Origin: Stereocaulon alpinum
Lineage: Eukaryota > Ascomycota > Lecanoromycetes > Lecanorales > Stereocaulaceae
Direction of reading: 5' to 3'
Length of the DNA stretch: 64,000 bases
Assembly (NCBI GenBank): GCA_018257865.1
Contig: JAEUBA010000014.1
Span: 310,001-374,000 of the forward strand
Part shown: piece by piece, positions 11,667-21,765 of the stretch
How positions within the stretch are numbered: the first letter of the stretch is position 1
Layout of the letters: each line of letters begins with the position of its first letter
Position numbers and translations under genes: made by a program
Notes under the pieces: model-generated
Seen by the model: only the letters and a program-made list of their open reading frames with translations
What the model was told of the DNA's origin: nothing
Databases searched by the model: none

Positions 11667-12372
11667 TAGGTACATGACCAGGAATAATGACAAGAGCAAT
11701 TTTCTACCATGCAACTTGACCACCCCTTCATTGGCTTTTCCCTTACTCTTAAGCGTGACTCAACAATACCCTTCTCAGTTACATTCAAGCCACGACATAT
11801 AATGCGGTTTTGTGGACCTGGAATAATTCTTGGAGTATTAAGTTAGAGCTTTCCGTAAGAGACCAAGGATAACACCCTTTGTCGATTAGCTATAGCAATG
11901 AAATGTACGTGCAATGGCCACAGTCGAACTTCGCATTAGACGAGTTGTACCGAAAGACACCAGATCTTTGGATAGGACCAATGCTTGAGCTCTTATCTTT
12001 CCGATGACCTTCTTTCAATATCTTGTCACGGTACAATCTGCACCCGCAATCATTCAAAGACATTTCAAGAGTGTCTACTGTGAGTTACATCATTGAATTT
12101 CATGACTGATAGTGAATACCGTTTTGTCTAAGATACATCTAAAGAAAGTGGTCTTGCAAGAATAGCCTTATCGGCTTGCCCATATCACCATATAAGACAG
12201 CTAGTTCTCTGGTGGAATTCCACCAGCTGCGAGGTCATATCTCCACTTACGCCAAGGGAAAAGACATTCTGTCCGCATGAAGCTTCCTCCAGCCATGCAG
12301 ACCAGACCAGACCACCGACCTGATGCCCATGATCTCAACAATACCATGCCTGTCGAACCCATGTCCGCCTAC
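11667..12372. other. Intergenic, convergent 3' ends of PRP6 and the HRP1-like gene
   Basis: About 700 bp of unique sequence; no gene, RNA gene or repeat recognised. Confidence 0.5.
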
Positions 12373-15300
12373 TTATCCCCTAGCATAGGGATGAAAGCCC
12401 CGATGCCCGCCCCTCCCACCACCCCTATAATTCGCTCCCGGCTTGCCCGCATTCTTCGGTCCTGTAGGCGCATTGGCAGGAGGTGCAGCCTGCGGTCCCT
12501 GACTCGGTCCCTGACTGCCTCGATTGCCTCCTCTGCCACCACCACCCCCTCGACCTCCACCACCCATGTTGGGCTGTGGTACATCATCATACATGCCTTC
12601 CCAGCTCGTCGGACCACCACCATACGATTGCATTTGTTGAGCTTCTTGAGCTGCACGCCTCGCCTGCTGTTGTTCGTATTTTTGCTGCTCGAACGCGAGT
12701 TGGTCTTGTGCATTATAGCCGGGAGTGCCGCGTCTGCCTCCTGCAGGGCCTCCGCCAGGGCCATATCCACCCATTCCTGGTTGAGGAGAAGCGCCCATAG
12801 GACCTCCGCCGAAGCCGGCTCCTCCTCCACCTTGAGCGGCTTGTTGCTGCATCTGCATTTGCTGCATTTGTTGCATTTGCTGCATCATAGCCGGATTCAT
12901 ACCCTGCATGCCCCCCTGGCCTGGGCTCTGTGGCATCGGACTCTGGCTACCGCGCTGCTGTTGCATTTGTTGCTGCATAGCTTGCATAGCTTTCATCTGC
13001 TGCATTTGTTGCATTTGCTGCATCATAGCTGGATTCATTGCACCCATGCCGCCCATTCCTCCGGTTTGCATGGCGGCTGCGGAGGCCATTTGTTGTTGCA
13101 TGGTGGCAAAGTATTGTTGCATCTTTTGCCAGTACTGGGCCATCATTTGGGGTGTCATGCCACCCATCATGTTCTGGCTTTGTTGATTTTGGTTAGCTTG
13201 GTTTTGCTGATTGCCATTGTTGCTGTCGAAACCACGGTCGTTGTCTCGGAAGTCTTTGCCACCTCGACGACCGCCTCGTCCACCACCGCGGCCGAGCGAT
13301 TCGTTCTCTTCTTCGCGCATATTGCCTCGTGGCTGGGCTTTCTTCACTTCGATAGGCTTACCGAGGATTTGGAGATCGCCTGCTAATGTTGCGTCGACGG
13401 CGGCCTCACTGTCGAATGTTACGAAACCAAAGCCACGTGGGCGACCAGTGTCTTTGTCCATCATGAGGGTTGCGTCGACGACGCGGCCGAATTGAGCAAA
13501 ATACTCTTTGAAAACATGTTCATTGGCCTCTTGGCTGACACCTCCAACGAAGATTTTGCTGGTTCGTTCTTGTTCGTCTCGGGGAATAGCCCGCTTGGGA
13601 TCGATCTTTAAAAACGGTGAGCTTGAGTTCTCAAAATTGCGCCAGGGGTTTTTCAGGAGCCTTGAAGGGGTTTTCCTTGATGTAGAGATATCGGGTCTTA
13701 CAATCTTGCCATCTAGATAGTGCTCCTTCACCATCACTACGTTGACGGTCTTTGGGTCTTTGAAAGTGAGGAAGCCAAATCCTCGCGACCGTCCGCTGGC
13801 ACCATCGCGCATGACAGTACATTCTTGAACTTCGCCGAACTTCGAAAAGTACTCTTTGAGTGATTCTAGTGTTGAGATGAACTGTTAGGACGATCTGATA
13901 GAAAATGGAATTAGACTTAGGGCTAGGGTTTACGTACGATCGGTAGTCTCCCAATTCAATCCGCCAATAAACATCTTTCTGCAGGTAAAACGTGATGATC
14001 AGCAATGCATACGGACATTCTGAGATGAAAGCAAAAAGAATGAATTGACGAGATGCAAATGTCACATTATAAGTCTCAGAAGGTTGGGTTGCCAAACGCC
14101 AGAGAGGTGGCCTCTGCAGCCTTCCAGGGTTGATGTCCGGATTGGCTTTGTTCGTCTGATGTAGCCTTATCTGTCGACAGCTTGACCGGGAGAGAACTCC
14201 CCAGGTAAAGAAAGGACGAGACTAGCGCTCTGCCGGGCACATTGCCAGTCCTGGGGGTCTAAAGGCAGACATCCGGTGTCTGACATCATGGGTACAGCAG
14301 TACAGCCTGAGTACCAAACACCAGGAGGTACAGATGACGGATAAATGTACGCGTGGATGATGATTCGTCTTTTGCTATAGAGTCGTATGCTAGGTACCGG
14401 TGCTCGGCAGCTATACTTTGCTGATGCTCAGTATAGCATGACACGAGGCTCTGTTTCCTAAGCTGCTCTATGAAGGTAACATCGACAACAAGCTATGTAG
14501 CAGCTGTGGTAGGCTATATTGAAGTTATCCTGGGGGCTCGAGTGGTCGCATACCGGTCCAGCTTTTCGCCCGCTTCAGCTGCCCGCTTCATCATGCTTCT
14601 TCAAGTGTAAGTAGAGCCATGTTTGTCCAAAGCGCAGACCACCAAATTGAAGGGCTGCAACTTCTCATACCGATACTGCTCCAAAAACTTCCTATATCAT
14701 GCCCCTGCCATACCATGTGTAGTGTAATCTCCAAGCCAGCACCATGTTACCACCAACCAAAATGCATTCCCATGCTCATAGACCGAATTTATCCGTCGGC
14801 TTCGGGTCCTTGCATTTTTACGCTAGCTTGTCGCTCATACTAGCTTCTCCAAAGAAGTCCCCGGGGTGGATTCTGGCTGCTTGGTTGCCGCAAACATGAT
14901 GACACATCCGCGAGACAAGCAAGACATGACAGGAGATAGAGACAGAAGTGGGGTGAACGCTAAACGAAAGAATGGCACTTGAACTTACCCATCCTCTTTG
15001 ATACCAATCTGTGATGGCTCATGATCCATGCCGGTGTTATTGTACTGGTGTAAATGTCCCCCATTTGCACCATTCCATGAATGCCCTACGTCGCCATTCT
15101 GACCATTTCCATACATTGGCTCATCTTTTGAGTTGGGATCTGTAGAAGGTTCGACTTTTAGTTCCTGAGTTACACCACTTGTCTCAGGGGCGGAAGCCTC
15201 GACAGGTTCTGGTTGGTAGTCGTGCTGTACCGAGGCTTCAGGCTTTTCTGGGGCGTCATCTCCATCGTAGCTGAAATGATTTGAATTAGGACAGTTGTCG

Positions 15301-15395
15301 CTAAGGAATGCCACTTCTGAAAACGGCAGAGAGGCAGGAAGAGTGGCTCACAGATCAGCGAAGAGATCCTCTTCTAGCTCCTCAGGCTCTGTCAT
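12373..15395 (-). CDS. HRP1: hnRNP-type RNA-binding protein Hrp1/Nab4-like (two RRMs, Q/M-rich and RGG tail)
   Basis: Exons 15395-15352, 15270-14989, 13978-13938, 13865-13702, 13605-12373 give 587 residues with consistent phases. The start MTEPEELEEDLFADL opens an acidic N-terminal region ending IGIKEDG, joined over a 1,010-nt intron to KMFIGGLNWETTD, the RNP2 of RRM1 (residues ~110-185; RNP1 RGFGFLTF). RRM2 (~195-270) has KIFVGGV and RGFGFVTF. The rest is low complexity: QQNQ tracts, two copies of an AMMQQMQQMQQM block, and RGG boxes near the end (GRGGGGGRGG), a prion-like tail. Homologues act in cleavage factor I for mRNA 3'-end formation and in export. The 96-nt intron 13701-13606 is stop-free and in frame; removing it gives the expected DGKIIDPKRAIPRDE linker. 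Its acceptor is AAG, which is less usual. Confidence 0.9.
13979..14988 (-). other. 1,010-nt intron of the HRP1-like gene
   Basis: Donor GTAAGT after GIKEDG; acceptor CTGCAG before KMFIGG. It is more than ten times longer than the other introns in the window. Both strands carry only short frames (the longest is 74 codons), so I see no nested gene. A second promoter or regulated splicing could be housed here. Confidence 0.75.
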
Positions 15396-15856
15396 GGCTA
15401 ATGTCAGTGTAGGAAGAGTCGGCAAATTGCAAAGAGATAGGTGAGCACGTCTTGATGGGAAGTTTGATTCTAAATCAACGCCCAACAGCGCCTGTAATTG
15501 TGGTGGATGGGTTGTGTCAGCTGTCTCAGGATTGATCTCCAAGCGCTAGCAGAGTCGTTAAAATTGAGGGAGACGTTCCCTACCAGTGAGCGTAGATGAA
15601 TGGCAGACACAGATGTAGGAGGGTAAAGGGGTGGTTCGTGTGTTCTATGGTATGTGTTGACGGAAGAAAGAGGAAAGCAAAGGGAGATGGAAGAGCTCTA
15701 TTGTCGGGCGGAAGAGCGCTAATTCTACGCTGCCTAGCCGCTTTGGGATAATTTGCTCCGTGTAGACCCCAAGCATAGATCGCTCATATAACAAGGCGGC
15801 TTGAATTTGCGCGCCGGAAAGCTTCATACCAGTGACTGAGCTGGTGTACATCAATC
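15396..15856. promoter_or_regulatory. Divergent promoter region HRP1-like / GYP1-like
   Basis: About 460 bp between divergent starts. It contains CT/AG-rich segments but no motif I can name. Confidence 0.35.
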
Positions 15857-18021
15857 ATGGCGTCGAAGAACCCCCCTCAACAGGTATTCACTGTTCAGAT
15901 CTACTGTCCGCAATTGAGACTAATCACATTATTACTTCTGCAGGAAATGGTCCAGGTCGGTTCGTATTCTGCTTCTACCTTTCGACGCTATCTGGCTCCC
16001 TTCTGCAAGTCCTCGCCCCAATTGCTTACCCATTCGTTGTAATACAGATGGTCCTGAGTACGTCTAACCCATCTCTAAGAAGTTCAACCGACTGAGCGAA
16101 GAGTAGCAGGAATACTTCTCCGTTCTGGCGAAATCGACCACTGAATGCCAGAACTGGCTCTGGGAGAGCTACAGATCCCCATGCAGTCTTTGGAGCATCA
16201 TACTCCCACGCAGACATTCTCAAATTCGATTCCTTGTCGGTCCTTTCCATGCCACGTTCTCGGACACTCCTAACGTGTGTTTCTAGATCTTTGACGACCT
16301 CGAATTCGAGACCCCATACTCCTACATCCTCTTTGAAGGGCAACAGCCATCCAGCCCAATCTCCACCTCACAGAACTGCCATCTCATCACCTCCAAAACG
16401 GCCCACCTATTCCCAGCCTTTGTCGCAACGTCAAAGCGGCTGGGGAGCTGGAAACGAAGACGAGGATTGCGGGGATGATGACGACGAGCAGTATTATTAC
16501 AATGAGAACGTGGACGAGGACGAGTTCGGCCTGCCGAGTATAACAAGCCTGCGAAGGGAAGCAAAGAACAAGACGTTTCTAAACAAGCCCAACGACCCCG
16601 GCGGCGGCCTAACGAAAGGTGGCAGTGGCATCTCAGCGACACTGCCTCCAGAACAGTTTCCTGGCGGAGGGATAGCAGACAGCTCAGATATTGCTGAAGT
16701 CCGGGAGTCTTTGAGCTATCCTTCGGCAAAGAAAAGTGAAGGCAAGATATTAAGGCCTCAATATAAAGACATCCTGCGTGGTTTGTGGCGCCGGATCTTA
16801 GGTCATCCATACGCTGATACATTCTCGAGTAGATCCTGCCAACTCTCTACACCTCATCAGCCATCCACCAATACCTCCGAATGCCTCTGCAAAAGAATCA
16901 GAAGCCCATTCATCACGTATATCGCGTATTAACAAGTTCAAGCGCATCCTTCAAGCAAGCTCAATACTGTTGACCGAGCTCAGAAACTCCTCCTGGTCAG
17001 GTATACCTGAAGAAGTCCGAGCGATGTCATGGCAGCTGCTTCTCGGCTATCTACCTACAAGCAGCGAGCGACGAGTTGCAACGCTCGAACGGAAACGAAA
17101 GGCATACCTCGATGGCGTCAGGCAAGCTTTCGAGCGCGGTCCTAGTACATCGAGTGTGGCTGGCCCGAAAACCACAACCTCAGCGCAAGCTCGCGTCCGA
17201 GGGCTTGATGAAGCTCTATGGCATCAGATCTCTATCGACGTCCCTCGAACAAGCCCTCATCTGGAACTCTACAGCTATGAAGCGACACAGAGGTCCTTGG
17301 AAAGAATCCTTTATGTCTGGGCTATTCGGCATCCTGCGAGTGGCTACGTGCAAGGCATCAACGATCTTGTTACGCCGTTTTGGCAGGTTTTCCTGGGCAG
17401 CTACATCACAGACAATAACGTCGAAAGTGGCATGGATCCTGGACAGCTTCCCAGACCAGTCTTAGATGCCGTGGAGGCAGATTCATTCTGGTGTCTTACC
17501 AAGCTACTTGACGGAATCCAAGATAACTACATATTCGCTCAGCCGGGCATAGTACGCCAAGTCAGTGCTCTTCGAGATCTCACCACACGTATCGACTCTG
17601 GTCTAGCAAAACACCTTGAGAGTGAAGGTGTAGAGTTTATGCAATTTAGCTTCCGGTGGATGAACTGCCTGTTAATGCGGGAAGTATCCGTGAGGAACAC
17701 AATCCGCATGTGGGATACCTATATGGCTGAAGAACAGGGCTTTTCGGATTTCCATTTATATGTGTGCGCGGCTTTCCTGGTAAAGTGGTCTGAACAGCTG
17801 GTGAAGATGGATTTCCAGGTATGAATCTATGCCACCTTTTATTGTCCCTTTAGACCGTGAACTGATAGCTGCGTCAGGAGATCATGATGTTCCTGCAAGC
17901 TTTACCAACCCGAAACTGGACGGAAAAAGACATCGAGCTCCTCCTGAGCGAGGCATACATTTGGCAGAGTCTATTTCGAGGATCCAGCGCACATCTGAGG
18001 AATTCTAGTGGTGTCACATAA
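15857..18021 (+). CDS. GYP1: TBC-domain Rab GTPase-activating protein, Gyp1/TBC1D22 type
   Basis: Proposed exons 15857-15883, 15944-15963, 16107-16780, 16833-17818, 17878-18021 give 616 residues, all phases agreeing. The N-terminal third is disordered and Ser/Pro-rich, with SRNTSPFWRNRP near the start and an acidic patch. The TBC domain begins near WSGIPEEVRAMSW and shows both catalytic fingers of the dual-finger mechanism: IDVPRTSP for the arginine finger and GYVQGINDL for the glutamine finger. In yeast the family stimulates GTP hydrolysis by Ypt1 at the Golgi. The last intron removes 59 nt before a 47-codon final exon. The first two exons are short (27 and 20 nt) and rest on phase and splice signals only. 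The third exon has a TAGCAG tandem acceptor (starts 16107 or 16110). Confidence 0.9.
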
Positions 18022-18377
18022 GCCGTAATATAGCAAAGTAATCTTGATACATTGCGAGCTTGTGTCATCAACCTCCTCTAGTCTACATTTGATTGTTACT
18101 GTTCGAAGCTGGTTGATCGTTCCACTCTTTGCAACCTCTCACTGCTGAGATGTTGAACGAACTGACGTCGCGTCTCAAGGTACACTGAGTTGATGGATCT
18201 GGTGCCAAGACGCTACTGCCCACCAGCGCAAGGCGGGAGAAAGTTCCCAATAAGCAGCCCCCAACTTCCCCAAGGCCCCAAAGGCTGTTTCCATCTTATC
18301 TTTCTCGCTCCACACTCCACTGCATGATATTATGTTCTAGCAGTAGCTTTTCACTATATACATATAAGAGCCCAAGG
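18022..18377. other. Intergenic spacer with promoter of the next gene
   Basis: About 356 bp between two genes on the same strand. It includes pyrimidine-rich stretches (near 18,300) typical of fungal promoters; nothing else was recognised. Confidence 0.4.
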
Positions 18378-19435
18378 ATGAAATCTGAACGCATTAATAA
18401 GAGAACTTCAAGAGTCCGCCAACAAGGTATGACGCTTGCTCATATTACCACTGGATACATGCTCACAGTCGAATAGCTCTCCGTGCGGACGGACGACAGC
18501 ACGATGGCATATCATTCTTAGACCTTCCCGCAGAGATCAGGATCGTTGTCTATCGCCTTTGCCTCCTTGGACAGCACGGAGATCTTAAACCCAACGGGAA
18601 ACCACCTTCGATATCGATCGCCGACTTCCCTCTAGCCGATGGGAGAGCTAAGGCCATTGTAGCTACATTACAGAAAATCCATCCTTTCACCCGTCCTGAA
18701 AGCGTAAGATCGTATTCTGGCGCAAATGCAATCACAATTTCCCTATTACGACTTAGCAAGCAAATCCACGAAGAAGCGGCGGTGGTGCTGTATAGCGAGA
18801 ACAAATTTCAATTCGTGCTTGCAGACCACCGCTACTACACCTTTTATGTTCATCATGGTTATGAATACAAGGTCATACACAAGGGAGGCCAACTATATTT
18901 TACAGAGATCGAGGATAACCTGACCAGACTAGCTCCGGTATACTTGCGGATGATCAAGCAATCTGAGCTCGTGGTCAGGCTACCTATCGTCCATTTTAGT
19001 CAATACCGTCATGAGTTTGCGAGGTTCAAAGCACGAATAGCAAGCTTTGCAGATGCTTTTGGCGGCAATGACCATTCCCTCCAGACACTACATATCCGTT
19101 TCTTGAGAGGTTTTAAGTTCAGTTGGGACGCAGGGCCGCACGAGAGGCGAATATGTCATCGTATTCTGGAGCCACTTGCCACCATCTACGGCATAGAACG
19201 ATCCGTCCATGTGGAGGGTCCAGTTCCAGACTTTTCAGCCAGATTGACAGGCGCTATGACAAGCCGAATTCTCGCTGTTACTCCCAGAGAAGAGAATTAT
19301 AAGACACACCTTGCTAAGGCCAAAGGGTCGAAGGGCGAAAAAATACCCCAGAAATATAGGCTGGAACCCTATTATGTGACCAAGTATGTCTGGTTGGAAC
19401 CTTCGGTCGAGCGTCAAGGAACGGATATACCTTGA
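18378..19435 (+). CDS. Uncharacterised protein with N-terminal LPAEIR (F-box-like) motif
   Basis: Exons 18378-18426 and 18477-19435 give 335 residues. After a basic 16-residue exon (MKSERINKRTSRVRQQ) comes FLDLPAEIRIVVYRLCL, the motif that opens many expanded fungal families related to F-box or 2EXR proteins. LLRLSKQIHEEAAVVLYSEN follows, another hallmark of these families. The remainder is a mixed alpha/beta domain with no recognised catalytic residues. Such proteins are very common in Pezizomycotina and mostly of unknown function; a role in ubiquitin ligase substrate binding is speculation. Confidence 0.8.
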
Positions 19436-19997
19436 CGACCTCATCCAGCATCATGTCCACAAGCTCATCAGAACAGATTAGAGCCGCTCGCGAGGATCTT
19501 TGGCATTAGAAGATTGGTGCCAACCCACGGCTTGACATCACATTGTTGGAACGAATTGTTTAAGGCTTTGAATTAGCTAGACGCTCGTTTATGTCCCATG
19601 ACCAGAGGTATTTATGACGCGGATGGTTGAGACCCAGCCGTAGAGACGCAGGAGGCTGCAGAGGTACAAGCGAGAGCTCTATTATACCTCTTGGATGATC
19701 TTTACCATGGCTACCAGCGGTCTGTGACTGGCATATGCCACAAGTAGGATCGAAGCGCCTGTTTTGTTGGGCGCCCGAGTCAGGCTATGCATTGGAGGGA
19801 GGTAGTGGATGTGTATCAGGCGTAATCAAACAAAGAGGCCATTTCTGCGCTTCTTCATGTGCCGATATTTCAACAGTTGGATAGGTACTTATTCACGATG
19901 ACATTCAAGAACAAGAACGGAATTTAATGGTCGTCAGACCTACGTCTCTCGTGAAGGAGACAGTAAACTCCATGAGCTCAGCTACGCCATACAAGAC
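19436..19997. other. Intergenic, convergent 3' ends
   Basis: About 560 bp between the LPAEIR gene and the lyase-like gene. No frame longer than a few dozen codons; no repeat seen. Confidence 0.45.
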
Positions 19998-21136
19998 TCA
20001 AGCCATATCCAACGCTGCTCCCCTAGGCGCTTCCGTCCCAAGTAAGACGACAACCGAATCACGATCAATATAAATCTTCTCCTTCCCCACTCTACAAGCC
20101 TTCCTCAGCCCAGCCAAAGTAGCAGCACCACAAGGTCCAATATAAACCCCCATCTCCCTCAACATCTCCTCAGCCACCTTAGCTTCCTCCTCAGTGATCG
20201 TAACATGTGCATCAACGCCGTCTCTTAGATATGGCCACGCTACAAAGGCAGGCGTCCCACAACATAAACCATACATCGCCGTATCTCCAGTCGTTACGGG
20301 AGTAATGCAGCCATTCTCAAGACTAGCCATCACACAAGCCGCAGTCTCGGGTTCGACTGTCAATACAGCCGCCGACGGAGACGCATGCTTGAAATGTGCA
20401 ATAGCAGCTTGAGCCAAGGATCCACAACCAACAGGACAGACTATGAGGTCAGGCCCTCGCCCGGCAATCGAGCGTGTTTGCTCATCGGTTTCTACCATCA
20501 GGGTGGAGTAGCCATCGACGACCCACTGAGTCACTCAGCGCTAGCTGAGCAGATTCGCATTAGACTTACCTGCGGGATTTTTGTATACCACTCCCACGCC
20601 ATATCCGCAATAAACAAGCCCTGCTTCTTCTTACTGACCTTGTGAGCTTCCATCACTGCATCATCGTAGTCCCCATCTACTACGATGACCTCAGCGCCCT
20701 CATGCGCGATCTTGTTCTTCGTGTTCTCGAGCATCACTTTGGGCACGTACACGTGTGCTTTCGCGCCCAACATAGTCACCATACGAGCCACAGCTCGTCC
20801 CCAGTTGCCATCTGTGGCGGTATAGTATTCATAGCTCTTGTCCTGCGCCGCCGTCTTCACATCTTCTAGAGATGCTGTAGCAGGTATGCCCAATTCCCGA
20901 GTCACGGTCCGGTAGACGGCCCATGATGCCCCTAGGATCTTGTATGCGGGGAGTCCAAAGCGATGTGACTCGTCTTTGATAAGGACATTTGCTACCCCGA
21001 GCTCTCGAGCGATTTGGGGAAGGGGACGCAGAGGCGTGCGACCGTAATTCGGGAGGGTTTGGTGGAAGGGGAGGATGGCGGGGTTGACTTTGTAAGAGCT
21101 CTTCCATTTGCGAGCTGAAGGGTTGGTATACATCAT
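19998..21136 (-). CDS. Diaminopropionate ammonia-lyase-like PLP enzyme
   Basis: Exons 21136-20570 and 20525-19998 give 364 residues. The fold type II PLP family is shown by KDESHRFGLPAYKILGASWA with the Schiff-base lysine at about residue 66, and by a Gly-rich phosphate loop CPVGCGSLAQA. The RFGLxAYKxLGA context is that of diaminopropionate ammonia-lyase, which converts 2,3-diaminopropionate to pyruvate and two ammonia, rather than threonine dehydratase. The intron is 44 nt with GTAAGT and CTCAG ends. The start is the first of two adjacent ATGs. It is divergent from 5-oxoprolinase over 629 bp. Substrate is inferred from motif context; a related amino-acid lyase remains possible. Confidence 0.85.
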
Positions 21137-21765
21137 CGAGAGTAAGAGTGACGGCGCCGTTCGAATGCTAGCACCTTTTCAATTCGCGCCCAAGGCTTTC
21201 TCATCCACCATCATCTCTTGACGCCTGGACTCTCTGCAAAAAGCAAGCCATGGAGCGGAAAACGCCCGCTCTATACTGACACATCCTAAAGAACTCCAAG
21301 TCGAACCGTGTAACATCGTAGTCATAGTCCATCCTAACATGACCTAGAGGATTCGAAAGACTCCCTGGTAGTTCCCGCAGCTTCAGGAGACCTTGCAATG
21401 CGCGCAGATAAGAATCAGTACACGGAAGTCGGAATCAGGATCTCGAAGTTGATATAGGGCACTAGCGCGTTGTGCTCGGTTATCCTTTCCGGGACGTATT
21501 CCCCTTACTTGTGACGCCTGATTTACATCACTGATATATTTGACTGGGTAACCGGGCGGAAGACTGTCTCCACTGTACATACACTGTTTGATGATCCCAT
21601 AAGCAGACTGCTTTTATCCCTCTCAATGTGTATTATATGTTCCTGGTATAACGCTATATGATTCACGATATCCAGTTATTGGATAGCGATTTTCTACATC
21701 AGGCCCATTGAGACAGACTCCTTTCTCCTTGAGGCGTCTTGATTGTATATGTTCTCCTAGCAAAC
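21137..21765. promoter_or_regulatory. Divergent promoter region, ammonia-lyase-like gene / OXP1
   Basis: This 629-bp region separates two divergent amino-acid catabolic genes and contains only short frames. AT-rich stretches lie just upstream of the OXP1 start. No specific site is assigned. Confidence 0.4.

Noticed and set aside
12277..13386. 369-codon plus-strand frame opposite the Hrp1-like gene
   Set aside because: It is the antisense shadow of Met/Gln/Gly-rich codons (His/Leu/Ser runs); the minus strand encodes clear RRMs.
14619..14843. Nested small gene in the 1-kb Hrp1 intron
   Set aside because: Only 74 codons, no motif, no supporting signals.
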